Positions 1-8,129 of a stretch of 29,937 nt of DNA are shown one piece after another. The position numbers and the translations under genes were made by a program. Each line of letters begins with the position of its first letter. The first letter of the stretch is position 1. The stretch is taken from assembly GCA_964364925.1 (NCBI GenBank), contig CAYIOB010000004.1, positions 1-29,937 on the forward strand. Direction: 5' to 3'. Below the pieces are notes generated by a model. It was given only the letters and a program-made list of their open reading frames with translations, was not told the DNA's origin and did no database searches. The DNA is from JAMCZC01 sp964364925. GTDB taxonomy: Bacteria; Patescibacteriota; Microgenomatia; Levybacterales; UBA12049.

Positions 1-2
1 TG

Positions 3-53
3 TCCCGATGGTAGTTTCCATTCGGGATCCCGCACGAATGAAATTCGTCGGGA
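3..53. other. Two consecutive hairpins upstream of the first gene
   Basis: Positions 3-11 pair with 18-27 (TCCCGATGG against CCATTCGGGA, one bulge). Positions 28-39 pair with 43-53 around a GAA loop (TCCCGCACGAAT against ATTCGTCGGGA, one bulge). No U-tract follows on either strand, so a canonical intrinsic terminator is not supported. They could be the end of a transcript from outside the window, a leader structure for the gene at 68, or a dispersed palindromic repeat. Confidence 0.45.
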
Positions 54-67
54 AAATTAAATAGTTT

Positions 68-2683
68 ATGTTTAAAAAATATCTTGAACCAAAAATATTC
101 TTACCTTTTCTCTTAGTAGTTTTTCCGTTTATTGTTTATTGGATAACAAAACCGCCTTCTATTCTTTGGATTGATTCAGGAGCGATGATTGCCGCATCTT
201 ATACGCTTGGAATACCAAACCCACCGGGATTCCCGTTTTACATGATGGTTTCTCATCTATTTGCAATTCTTCCTTTTGCAAACGTTTTGACAAGGCTTGA
301 GCTTTTTACGATAGTGTTTTCCGCCACGGCTTTATATTTGGTTTATCGGATAATAGTTCTTCTTATTGAACAGGATTTCTCCTTCCATAAAGGCACAAAA
401 TCAGACGAAAGCTTCAATATTCAGCCACAGCCTCGTAAAAATTTAAAATATTTTGCTGCTTTTTTTGGAGCAATATCTCTTGCTTTTTCCTATCAATATT
501 GGTCGCAGTCCCAAAATACGGAGGCTTTTATTTTTACCTATTTTTTTCTCTGTCTATTTATTTACATTATTCTTTTAATTCAGGCTAAAAAAACATCATT
601 TTTATTACAAAATAACCAAAAGACAAACGGATTTTCGCAATATTTATTTAAAGGTTTATTGATATTAGCTTTTCTTTATGGTCTTGCAGCGGGCGCAAAC
701 CCGACAATAGCGGCTCTTATTCCGGGGGTTCTTTTTGTTATGTATCTAAATAGAAGAATGCTAAGCCTTAAGCAGGCAGTTATCCTTGGAACAGTATTTT
801 TAGTCACTTTATCAATGGTTTATAGCTACCTTCCCATAAGAGCATCGGCCTGGCCGTTTGTTAACTGGGGGAATCCGCAAACTTGGCCTCTTTTTATCGG
901 GCATTTAAGAGGGGAAGGTCTTAATATTTACGAACCGGAGTCAGGCTCGATTAACGGTTTTACAGGTTCTCCGATTATATTTTTCCAGTCCGTATCTCAT
1001 TTTTTCTACCTTTTGTTGATACAGTTTACCCCTATTCTTCTTCCATTTCTTTTTGCAGGCGCTTATTTTATTTACAGAAAAAATAAATATCTTTTCTGGT
1101 TCTTGTTCTCTGTTATTTTGGTTGACGTTTTCTATGCAGGACTTTATTATTCGGGAAATCAGGAATCATGGTTTATTCTGGCCTGGATAATCTGCGCAAT
1201 TTTTATAGGAATAGGATTTTATTATGCGGCTTTAAAGCTTTCTCTTAAGGCTAACTATATAAAAATCTTGACTTTACTCTGTTTTCTTCCGCTTTTAGTT
1301 TGGTTTGTTCCTCTTAACAGAAGCCAGCATTATTATTCGGAAGATTATGCCAAAAATTTATATTCCTCTTTAAGTAAAAATGCAATATTAATAGGAACGG
1401 GCGATTTTGCCAATTCTTTAGGATTTTATCTTCATGAGGCAGATAAGTTAAGAGAAGACGTAACACCTATTACGGCAAATACTTTTTATGTAAACAAATG
1501 GTATAGGGATAGTTTAAGACACGCTTCAACTATTGTTGTTTCACCAAAACTTGAGGATATTATTCAATATAAAGCGTTTGATGAGTATAACAGGGCAATG
1601 AATTCATTTATTGCCGATAACATTGATAAACGCCCTATTTATGTTACCCATCTTACGCTTAGAGCCTCTGCTTTAGCCGCAACTTCCGCGGGGCAGCTTG
1701 TGCTTGACAGCCGATTTAAATTTATTCCGCACGGTCTTTCTCTTCAGGTTGTTTCAAGCAGCTCAAACGTAAAACCAGACCCAAAAGCTTTTGATTTTGC
1801 TTTTAAAACGCCAAATCCGCAAAAAGCGCCTTTTTACCTGGAAAGAAATTATAACTCGGGTTATAAAAACTTGGCAAATGATTATGCATATTCCTATGAA
1901 GCACTGGGGGACTGGTATTTTAACAGCGGAGATTATGATAAAGCACGCGTTTATTACAAAAAAGCAGATTCTTGGGCGCCCAACAATCCCGAAATTCTTT
2001 CCCGTTTTGGTCAGTATTACGGAATAAAAAAAGAATTGGATGTTGCAAGACAGTATTTTCAAAAAGCCCTGGATCTTTCTCCCGACAACTTTTCAATACG
2101 TTTTAATTTAGCAGTAACCTTGGCTAATATGGGAAGAATTGACGAGGCCTTAACGCAATACAAAATTATTCAGCAGTATTATGCAGGTTCTTCTATAGCG
2201 CTTGATGCCGGAAATCAAATAGCGTTGCTAAGTAAGTCCGCGCAGCAGCCTCAAGCAACAGCAAGCGCTAAAATGACAGGTAATACTTTTATTAATCAGA
2301 CAGATAATTATTCATTTGAGTATCCTTCGGGATGGCGTGTTACAAAAAACAGCCAAGGCTTGGTTTCTGCTACAAACGGCAAACTTGGAAAGCAAGCTCT
2401 TAATCTAGTGTTTTTTGGTAAACAAATTACAACGCCTCAGAAAATTGATGATTTTGTAAAAACAGGTCCATTAAAACAACCAGGTGCGCTTTTAGATATC
2501 CAGAATATTAATGTTCCAGGCTTTAAAGCTTTTCTTCAGGTTTGGGGCCAAAGCGGTGAATCCAGTCAGGTAATTGTTGTTACTAACGACTTGTGGGCAT
2601 GGCAAATAGCTGTTTCTCCTGCTGATTCAACCAATATGAGCGATCTTTACAAGATTCTTAATACTTTTAAATCTCTTCGATAA
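68..2683 (+). CDS. DUF2723-family polytopic membrane protein with TPR and PsbP-like C-terminus
   Basis: An 871-residue integral membrane protein. The first ~430 residues are hydrophobic helices. The N-terminus, with WIDSGAMIAASYTLGIPNPP near residues 34-53, fits the DUF2723 (TMEM260-like, GT-C-like) family, whose members are thought to be membrane glycosyltransferases; the exact substrate is unknown. Residues ~605-710 contain about three TPR units (for example YEALGDWYFNSGDYDKARVY and the LSRFGQYYGIKKELDVARQY unit). Residues ~755-871 form a PsbP-like globular tail starting near YSFEYPSGWRV. The start is ATG at 68, with no clear Shine-Dalgarno site. The 3' end overlaps the convergent neighbour by 17 bp. 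Fusion of a GT-C-like membrane part to TPR and PsbP-like modules suggests an extracytoplasmic scaffold. The family assignment is good; the function is an inference. Confidence 0.85.
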   Translation: MFKKYLEPKIFLPFLLVVFPFIVYWITKPPSILWIDSGAMIAASYTLGIPNPPGFPFYMMVSHLFAILPFANVLTRLELFTIVFSATALYLVYRIIVLLIEQDFSFHKGTKSDESFNIQPQPRKNLKYFAAFFGAISLAFSYQYWSQSQNTEAFIFTYFFLCLFIYIILLIQAKKTSFLLQNNQKTNGFSQYLFKGLLILAFLYGLAAGANPTIAALIPGVLFVMYLNRRMLSLKQAVILGTVFLVTLSMVYSYLPIRASAWPFVNWGNPQTWPLFIGHLRGEGLNIYEPESGSINGFTGSPIIFFQSVSHFFYLLLIQFTPILLPFLFAGAYFIYRKNKYLFWFLFSVILVDVFYAGLYYSGNQESWFILAWIICAIFIGIGFYYAALKLSLKANYIKILTLLCFLPLLVWFVPLNRSQHYYSEDYAKNLYSSLSKNAILIGTGDFANSLGFYLHEADKLREDVTPITANTFYVNKWYRDSLRHASTIVVSPKLEDIIQYKAFDEYNRAMNSFIADNIDKRPIYVTHLTLRASALAATSAGQLVLDSRFKFIPHGLSLQVVSSSSNVKPDPKAFDFAFKTPNPQKAPFYLERNYNSGYKNLANDYAYSYEALGDWYFNSGDYDKARVYYKKADSWAPNNPEILSRFGQYYGIKKELDVARQYFQKALDLSPDNFSIRFNLAVTLANMGRIDEALTQYKIIQQYYAGSSIALDAGNQIALLSKSAQQPQATASAKMTGNTFINQTDNYSFEYPSGWRVTKNSQGLVSATNGKLGKQALNLVFFGKQITTPQKIDDFVKTGPLKQPGALLDIQNINVPGFKAFLQVWGQSGESSQVIVVTNDLWAWQIAVSPADSTNMSDLYKILNTFKSLR

Positions 2684-4523
2684 GGCCGTCTGTTTTTGCT
2701 TGTTTTGACAAACCTGCTTTAGTTGAAATTATTTTTTTTGCTTCAAAAACCAAAAACACGATTAATATCGCAATACTTAATAACGAAATACTATTTGCAG
2801 CGGTAATTAAGGGAGTATCCTCAAATTTAGCCGCAATTTTATTGTTGCCGGCAGGAAGGGATAGATAAACAAAATCATAAATATTAGACGTGTCCGGCCT
2901 TACGGGCGTGTCGTTTATACTAAATGTCCAGCCGGGAAAATAATGTATAAAAAGCTCAGCTTTAAGCGGAGAATCGGAGCTTATACTGAATTCTTTATAG
3001 GTAAATGTATCTTTGACTACCTTTCCGGTTGCATTCGGGTCCGATAGGACAATTTTACTTAAAGGTACTTTGTTTTGTTCCGGTAAAACCTCCATAGTTT
3101 TCGGAAAGTAGCCCGTTAAGGCTGTTTGGCCCTGCTGTCCTTTGGCAATACCTTTGTAAAAGTCTGGTGAATCCTGGGCAAAATAATCTTTTGGTAAATA
3201 GGCTGCAGGCTGCAGGAAAGAATAACTTAATAAAGGAGTTAAAGTCATAAAAATTATAAACAGGGCTATTTTATAGGTCTCTTTTCTAAGATAAGTAAAC
3301 AGTATTCCCGATAAAATTGCTGCGGAAAACACTACAACGGACAAAAACCTCCATGGAAACTGTAAAAATGAAGCATAGGGAACTCCTTCCCAGAAAGGCT
3401 GAGAGACGGAAAGAGTCATATACATTCCCAGAAAAGCCATTGCAAGCCAAAACAAAGTCTGTTTAACAGCTGGGTGAGTAATCTTTTTATAAAAATAAAA
3501 GGCTAAAATAGCAATAATAGAGACAATTACTACCCAATTCACAATTCCTACCTGAAATGACATCTGATCTAAACACCCTTGCTGGGACGTTCCGTACCCC
3601 CAATTTGACCAGAAAAGTTGGGTAAGGCAGACAAAATGTTTATGGAAATCAAGATAGCCGGCGCTAAGAGTGGAAGCTTTGGTAAGATTTTGCTGTAAGA
3701 GTGCCGGTATTGCAAAGAAGGCAGATAATCCTCCTCCTAAAGCAAATCCTAAGAAAATAAAAATAATGTTCTTGGTTAATAATTTTAGATTAAAACCAGA
3801 TTTTAACTTTTCAAAAAAAAGAAAGCAAATATAAAAAAATAACGGGATCCCAAACATCAAAAGAGTAGGCGGGTGAGATACAAATGTTGCCGCGGTAAAA
3901 ATAGCAAGTAAACCTGCATAAATTCTTTTTTCCGTTGCGATAAGTCTTTCAACCGCCCAAAACATTCCCGGAGCAAAAGCAAGCGCAATGCTTTCCGGAT
4001 AAGCACTTCTGACAAAAACATCTAAAATATGATACGGAGCAAAAACATATAAAGATGAAGCTGCAAGTCCCGCGAGAGTATCTTTAGTAATGTTTTTAAC
4101 AAATAAATAGGTTATTAGTCCTGAAAAAAGCCATAGAAAAAGAACAGTTAGGTACAGAGAATTTAATATGTCAAAGCCTAAAAAATGAGGTATTTGTCCA
4201 AGGTAATACAGCAGAGGCTGGTAATAGCTAAATAGCGGTTGGTTTTGTCCGGGAGCCACCCATTCAATCCATCTAACCGGAAATTGTCCTTGGGAAAGGG
4301 CATCTGTCATAAGCCTTAAGTATGTTAAGTGCGCTCCTGCATCATGTCCTCCCAAGGCCTGATTTTTAAGAAATGGCGGGAAAAGAATAAGATATACAAA
4401 AAGAGATATAAAGATTAGTATGTTTCTCCAGAATCTTAAATCAAAATCATCATGCGATTCTTTTTTTTGATTTAAATAAGGAGTAGGGTATGATTTTCGT
4501 CTTCTTTTTCTGTTCTTGGACAT
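2667..4523 (-). CDS. PTPS-related (6-pyruvoyl-tetrahydropterin synthase-related) GT-C-like membrane protein
   Basis: 618 residues with a basic cytoplasmic N-terminus (KNRKRRRKSY) and about 11-13 predicted membrane helices. The first loop carries GGHDAGAHLTYLRLMTDAL and then PVRWIEW and a QPLFSYYQPLLYYLG stretch. This acidic first-loop motif is typical of the PTPS-related membrane family and GT-C glycosyltransferases; despite the family name these are not pterin synthases. The C-terminal ~130 residues hold a soluble beta-rich extracytoplasmic segment (HYFPGWTFSINDTP, near residues 530-543), then a final helix and a short tail, as in YfhO-like proteins. It probably transfers or processes lipid-linked sugars on the outer face of the membrane (inference). 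It converges on the DUF2723 gene, and an extended -10 lies almost directly at its start codon. Confidence 0.8.
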   Translation of the reverse strand: MSKNRKRRRKSYPTPYLNQKKESHDDFDLRFWRNILIFISLFVYLILFPPFLKNQALGGHDAGAHLTYLRLMTDALSQGQFPVRWIEWVAPGQNQPLFSYYQPLLYYLGQIPHFLGFDILNSLYLTVLFLWLFSGLITYLFVKNITKDTLAGLAASSLYVFAPYHILDVFVRSAYPESIALAFAPGMFWAVERLIATEKRIYAGLLAIFTAATFVSHPPTLLMFGIPLFFYICFLFFEKLKSGFNLKLLTKNIIFIFLGFALGGGLSAFFAIPALLQQNLTKASTLSAGYLDFHKHFVCLTQLFWSNWGYGTSQQGCLDQMSFQVGIVNWVVIVSIIAILAFYFYKKITHPAVKQTLFWLAMAFLGMYMTLSVSQPFWEGVPYASFLQFPWRFLSVVVFSAAILSGILFTYLRKETYKIALFIIFMTLTPLLSYSFLQPAAYLPKDYFAQDSPDFYKGIAKGQQGQTALTGYFPKTMEVLPEQNKVPLSKIVLSDPNATGKVVKDTFTYKEFSISSDSPLKAELFIHYFPGWTFSINDTPVRPDTSNIYDFVYLSLPAGNNKIAAKFEDTPLITAANSISLLSIAILIVFLVFEAKKIISTKAGLSKQAKTDGLIEEI

Positions 4524-4532
4524 ATTTTAAAA

Positions 4533-4541
4533 ATTATAGCA
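4533..4541 (-). promoter_or_regulatory. Extended -10 promoter giving a near-leaderless mRNA
   Basis: On the minus strand TGCTATAAT is read from 4541 to 4533, an exact extended -10 (TGn plus TATAAT). No good -35 is visible at the usual distance. Transcription would start about 7 nt downstream, near 4526, leaving only about 3 nt before the ATG at 4523. This suggests leaderless or nearly leaderless translation of the PTPS-related gene. Confidence 0.5.
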
Positions 4542-4542
4542 A

Positions 4543-4773
4543 AAACTAGCATCTAGATACTAGCTACTAGAAAATGCTTCTTGCTATTTATTCCTAAATC
4601 ATCTATACTCAAAAAAGAATGAATCATGGGGACAATCCTCGCTTCTCTCTGAAATAGAGAAAAGGAAGTCTCGAAAGATAAAATGAAATTCAGAGAGGGG
4701 GTGACCACCACTACAGTAATTAGATATTAGATACTAGTAACTAGTACCTAACTAACTAATTAACTAATCAAAA
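4543..4773. other. Spacer with repeat motifs and a structured leader candidate
   Basis: This spacer separates the divergent PTPS-related and zinc-ribbon genes. TAGATACTAG-type repeats lie at 4543-4578 and 4718-4760. Between them, CTCTCTGAA (4645-4653) is complementary to TTCAGAGAG (4689-4697), followed by a GGGGGTGACC run. The pair would form a 9-bp stem closing a ~35-nt purine-rich loop in a transcript reading into the zinc-ribbon gene. It matches no riboswitch class I recognise and could be a regulatory leader of 4774-5064. No SD is visible before that ATG; AT-rich repeat runs right up to it. Confidence 0.3.
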
Positions 4774-5064
4774 ATGGCTTTTCAAGATAAAGTATTAGCT
4801 TGCAGAGATTGCGGAAAGGAATTTACCTGGACTGCTTCCGAGCAAGAATTTTACCAGAAAAAAGGCTTTGAAAACGCACCTGTTAGATGTCCCGATTGCC
4901 GTGCATTAAAAAAATCAAGAATGAACGATGACAGAGGGGGAGAAAGACAGATGTTCGAGATAACATGCTCGGAATGCGGCAAGAAAGACACAGTTCCGTT
5001 CCAACCGAAAGGTGACAGACCGGTTCTTTGCAGAGATTGCTTCAGAAAACAAAGAAGTCAATAA
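4774..5064 (+). CDS. Small zinc-ribbon protein
   Basis: 96 residues with four CxxC knuckles: C10/C13, C39/C42, C65/C68 and C86/C89. These give two zinc sites: residues ~8-45 (a probable zinc-binding ribbon of the zf-trcl type, CRDCGKEF then RCPDC) and ~63-90 (CSECGK then CRDC). The second half resembles the CxxC-x(17)-CxxC ribbon found in many small CPR proteins. It has no membrane span or signal peptide, so it is cytoplasmic. A nucleic-acid or ribosome-related role is usual for such ribbons but cannot be shown here. It is probably a single-gene transcript. Confidence 0.85.
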   Translation: MAFQDKVLACRDCGKEFTWTASEQEFYQKKGFENAPVRCPDCRALKKSRMNDDRGGERQMFEITCSECGKKDTVPFQPKGDRPVLCRDCFRKQRSQ

Positions 5065-5125
5065 AATAGTATTGAGCCGCCTTTGGCGAGCCTCGCCCTT
5101 TGGGCGGGTATTTAGTATTAAGTAT

Positions 5126-5150
5126 ATAAACGTTATTTTTTAACGTTTAT
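5126..5150. terminator. Perfect 10-bp hairpin after the zinc-ribbon gene
   Basis: ATAAACGTTA (5126-5135) and TAACGTTTAT (5141-5150) form a perfect stem with a TTTTT loop. It lies 62 nt after the zinc-ribbon stop codon. A moderately T-rich stretch follows but there is no clean U-tract, so termination is plausible rather than certain. Two tiny hairpins of the GCC-TTT-GGC kind occur just before it (about 5075-5108). Confidence 0.4.
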
Positions 5151-5231
5151 TTGCTGATTTTATTCCAGTTCCTCTTTTTTGAATTTAATTCCCATCCATT
5201 TAATATTGGAGTTTTTGTCGTGGAGAAACTA

Positions 5232-5720
5232 TTTGATGCTAGACGCTAGATGCTAGAAATTAGAACTTGAAGTTAGAAGATAGAAGCTTGATAATAAAAT
5301 AGTGATTAAAACTTTTAGGGATTTAGAAGTTTATCAAGAGTCTTATAAATTAATGGTTTTAGTTCATTCTGCAGTCAAAACACTTCCTGTTTACGAAAGA
5401 AATGATTTAGCTTCTCAGATAAGACGAGCATCTAAATCAGTTCCTGCAAACATAGCCGAAGGCTGGGCAAAAAGAAGATTTGAAAAAGAATTCAAGCATC
5501 ATTTAGACAGCGCAATAGGTTCTGCAAACGAAATGGAAGTACACATAGAAACCGCAAGAGACTTGGGTTATTGGCAGAAAGATTTTTGTGAAGACTTACT
5601 TAACAGATATCAAAAATTAGGCGGAAAATTAACAAATCTGCAAAGAAACTGGAAAACTTTCTAACCTCCAATCTCCAACCTCAAAATCCAGCTTCCAAGT
5701 TTCCAGTGTCCAGCATCAAA
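5232..5720. mobile_element. Palindromic element split by S23 gene 1 (candidate autonomous form)
   Basis: The left arm, 5232-5291, begins TTTGATGCTAGA. The right arm, about 5662-5720, ends TCCAGCATCAAA, whose reverse complement TTTGATGCTGGA differs at one position. The left 60 nt match the left half of the solo 123-bp element at 7937-8059 at 47 of 60 positions without gaps (hand count). The right arm matches as an inverted copy with one gap. The S23 gene occupies the centre, its start 10 nt inside the left arm and its stop at the edge of the right arm. A second AGCATCAA copy lies at about 5731-5738. No target-site duplication could be assigned with confidence. Confidence 0.6.
5302..5664 (+). 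CDS. Four helix bundle protein, S23 family (copy 1)
   Basis: 120 residues; the start is GTG at 5302 with no SD visible. Family hallmarks are present: FRDLEVYQESYKLMV at the N-terminus, then LASQIRRASKSVPANIAEGW (residues ~36-55) and a helix with SAIGSANEMEVHIETARDLG. Members of the 23S rRNA intervening-sequence protein family are four-helix bundles; the first were found in rRNA insertions, but no rRNA is present here. The fold is shared with Avd, the accessory protein of diversity-generating retroelements, which binds nucleic acid. The gene lies between the two arms of a palindromic repeat element (5232-5720), which suggests it is part of that element. Confidence 0.9.
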   Translation: MIKTFRDLEVYQESYKLMVLVHSAVKTLPVYERNDLASQIRRASKSVPANIAEGWAKRRFEKEFKHHLDSAIGSANEMEVHIETARDLGYWQKDFCEDLLNRYQKLGGKLTNLQRNWKTF

Positions 5721-5744
5721 ATTAGTGTTTAGCATCAATTAAGA

Positions 5745-7925
5745 TTACGGTGTTGCCGTTGCCTCAGCCGCGTTTGACGCGGGAGCAGGCGTTGGGCTCG
5801 CTGATACTTGTGGCCCTGGTATTTTTACCGGCGGGTTTTGTGGCGGGAGAGTAGGGGAAGGATTGCCTACGTTAAGCGGAGTCTGTGTGTTAACAGTATT
5901 TTCCGTTGGACTTGTGCCTTGAGCCTGTGCTCCTATTTTTGCTTGAAGGTCTCTTATCTCGCCTGTTATTTTGGCCGTATTTGCAGGATCATTGGCAACG
6001 AGCGTTTTAACCGTTTCAAACTGCACCAAAGCTCCTTTTAAATCTCCTTTTTGTATTAAAGTATGTCCTAGATTGTAGTATGCGTTAGGGAAATCGGGTT
6101 TTAGATTTACGGCTTGCTGAAATTGCTGTTCTGCTTTATCAAAAACGCCTAACTGATAGTAAATTCCTCCCAAATTTATGTATTCCTGGGGATTGTTCGG
6201 GTCAAGAGTTACTGCCTGTTGGGCTGAAAGAATTGCAAAAGAGTCTGCGTTCTGGCCAAAACCTATTAAGCTCCTGTAAATACTTGACAAATTTTGCCAA
6301 TCGGCTGCGCTTTGCGGAGCTATCGTTGTTGCTGTTCTTCCCGAATTTATTGCCTGTTGAATAAGAGTATATATAGTTTGAGTTGTATCCTGGCTTGGGG
6401 TGGAGCCAGGTTTTATGGAAGAAGCCAAGGAGTTAGCAAGGGAAAGATTGGTTTGCGCAAATAATCTATAGTATGTTGCGCTAAAGCCGAATAGCGCTAT
6501 AGCATCTTTTCGATAGCTATAAGTTAAAGAGCCGTTATTTAGAGAGGCCGCAACCAAAGATTCCTGGAATTTGATATTGGATAATACGTAGCGCGCGCTT
6601 AAAAATCCAAGGCTTAAAACAAAAGCGGTTATAATGACAAATATAAAGCCGGGCAACAGTCTTGAAAGTCCGTCTTGCCTTGTTCTTGTTTCCTCGTCCG
6701 TAGGTAAAAGAGAAATTATGCCGCGCCTTAACGCAACAAGCTGCAATTCTACGTCAAAAAATCTGTGCTGTTGATGTTCTTCTAAGCCCTGGATTGCAGC
6801 GAAAAGTCCTAAAAGCAGAAAAAACAAGGTTTGGGTTACAAAAGAGAAAGGAAGAATAAAACCTGCCCCAATTATTAAAATAAGCGGAACAAAAACAGGC
6901 CTTTCTTTAACTATTTTATAAATAAGCAATAGGAACGACAAAAGTCCCAGGATTCCGGTTGTTGCCAAAAGCTCCAATATATAGCTGGAACTTCGGAAAA
7001 ATGTAAATGACCAAAGGGTAGGATCCAGATTAAAGGCCGCTTGTTTAAACCTTGAAAAAACCACACCATAATTTCCAACTCCGCTGCCGAACAAAAAGCC
7101 TTGGATAACACGGCCGGCATCTTGGGAAATGGCTGCAAAAGCCGTTTGGAATCCTGTTTCCAAGGGTAAGAGTAACGGCCTCTGAAGATATATTAACTCA
7201 TAGATTGTTACTAAAAGACCTACTAAGATAATGATTGTGCTTATTCCAAATCCTGCCAGCTTTACGATATCGGCCCCGGCACCATTCGATGCAGGGTTGG
7301 CCGTCTCCAATTCATTGCTTTCTTTGTGTTTTGATTTATAGGCGGCAAGGAAAGGATAAGTAAGATAAGCGGCTAGAGGTAAAACGAATGCAAGGTAAAG
7401 TGCTTGGTCCAGAAGCGAGCCCAAAACTGCAAAAGTTTGGGCGTGGGTTTGCGCTAAGGGCAAAGGATATATTTTAAGAAAAGCCAAAAGAGCAACAACG
7501 GAAGTTATTAAGCCGCCAAGGATAAGAGCGCAAAGTAAGAATAAAACACCGGTTTTGGTTTTTGCTGTGTTTACAATTACAAAATAGGCAAAGATTGCAA
7601 AAAGAAACGGAACAAAAGTAATAAAAGAATCGGCTTTATTAACGGCAAAAATACTGGAAAGCAAGACCGCAATGGTAAAAAGAAAAACCGGAAGATCAAA
7701 AGGGTTTCTTCTTATTACAACCTTGTTATTTAAAAGACTTTTTAAGCCAAATAAAAGTAAAACTGCCAGAGCTGCGGCTCCTAAAAATGCTTGCTTTGGC
7801 AAGGTGAAAATGTCGGTTGTCTGAAAAGTGAAAACAAGAGGAAAAAACAGTAAAAGTAAGCCTATTAAGGCTAAAGAAGCTTTATCAATAAATTCGTTTA
7901 TTCTTACTCTATTTTCAGTAAACAT
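5745..7925 (-). CDS. O-antigen ligase/polymerase-like (Wzy_C) membrane protein with TPR tail
   Basis: 726 residues. About 12 hydrophobic helices fill residues ~15-465. A large extracytoplasmic loop near residues 270-310 carries GSGVGNYGVVFSRFK followed by a helix with LLATTGILGLLSFLLLIYKI, the usual pattern of the O-antigen ligase (Wzy_C) region. Residues ~535-665 contain two or three TPR units (PQEYINLGGIYYQLGVFDKA, then PNAYYNLGHTLIQKGDLKGA). The last ~45 residues are a proline/threonine/alanine-rich tail. Such proteins ligate or polymerise lipid-linked glycans outside the membrane; in CPR they may act in S-layer or surface-protein glycosylation (inference). The predicted leader RNA contains the entire 123-bp palindromic element. 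No SD is seen before the ATG. Confidence 0.85.
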   Translation of the reverse strand: MFTENRVRINEFIDKASLALIGLLLLFFPLVFTFQTTDIFTLPKQAFLGAAALAVLLLFGLKSLLNNKVVIRRNPFDLPVFLFTIAVLLSSIFAVNKADSFITFVPFLFAIFAYFVIVNTAKTKTGVLFLLCALILGGLITSVVALLAFLKIYPLPLAQTHAQTFAVLGSLLDQALYLAFVLPLAAYLTYPFLAAYKSKHKESNELETANPASNGAGADIVKLAGFGISTIIILVGLLVTIYELIYLQRPLLLPLETGFQTAFAAISQDAGRVIQGFLFGSGVGNYGVVFSRFKQAAFNLDPTLWSFTFFRSSSYILELLATTGILGLLSFLLLIYKIVKERPVFVPLILIIGAGFILPFSFVTQTLFFLLLGLFAAIQGLEEHQQHRFFDVELQLVALRRGIISLLPTDEETRTRQDGLSRLLPGFIFVIITAFVLSLGFLSARYVLSNIKFQESLVAASLNNGSLTYSYRKDAIALFGFSATYYRLFAQTNLSLANSLASSIKPGSTPSQDTTQTIYTLIQQAINSGRTATTIAPQSAADWQNLSSIYRSLIGFGQNADSFAILSAQQAVTLDPNNPQEYINLGGIYYQLGVFDKAEQQFQQAVNLKPDFPNAYYNLGHTLIQKGDLKGALVQFETVKTLVANDPANTAKITGEIRDLQAKIGAQAQGTSPTENTVNTQTPLNVGNPSPTLPPQNPPVKIPGPQVSASPTPAPASNAAEATATP

Positions 7926-7936
7926 AAATATATTTG

Positions 7937-8059
7937 TTTGATGCTAGAAACTAGAATCTGGAAACTAGATTTTGAAGCTGGAAGATGGATGCTGGATTTT
8001 CTAACTTCTATTATCTAACTTCAAATTCCAACCTCTAATTTCTATTGTCTATCATCAAA
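7937..8059. repeat. Solo 123-bp palindromic element (intergenic copy)
   Basis: Begins TTTGATGCTAGA and ends TCTATCATCAAA (reverse complement TTTGATGATAGA). The two halves are imperfect inverted repeats along almost their whole length. It has the same length as the in-frame copy at 23337-23459 and matches it at 91 of 123 positions without gaps (hand count). It lies between the predicted promoter at 8071-8099 and the ATG at 7925 of the O-antigen-ligase-like gene, so it should be transcribed as a long hairpin in that leader. Confidence 0.75.
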
Positions 8060-8070
8060 TTCTTTAGTCT

Positions 8071-8099
8071 AAGTTATCAAGATAAAAATATAATGTCAA
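8071..8099 (-). promoter_or_regulatory. Candidate promoter for the O-antigen-ligase-like gene
   Basis: On the minus strand an exact TTGACA (8099-8094) is followed by a 17-nt spacer and TAACTT (8076-8071), a weak -10. The -35 and spacing are good but the -10 matches only three of six consensus bases. Confidence 0.3.
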
Positions 8100-8105
8100 G
8101 GAGTA

Positions 8106-8124
8106 ATCGCAGCTTTGCTGCGAT
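8106..8124. other. Perfect 8-bp hairpin
   Basis: ATCGCAGC and GCTGCGAT flank a TTT loop. It lies downstream of GxxExxY gene 1 and upstream of the O-antigen-ligase-like gene, so it could end the GxxExxY transcript. No U-tract follows on the minus strand, so it is not a canonical intrinsic terminator. Confidence 0.4.
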
Positions 8125-8129
8125 AAACC

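Noticed and set aside
1763..2062. Short minus- and plus-strand open frames inside the DUF2723 gene and other large genes
   Set aside because: They overlap long genes with clear domain content and show no domain of their own.
5302..5664. Diversity-generating retroelement, because S23 proteins share a fold with Avd
   Set aside because: No reverse transcriptase and no template/variable repeat pair with adenine-specific differences was seen.
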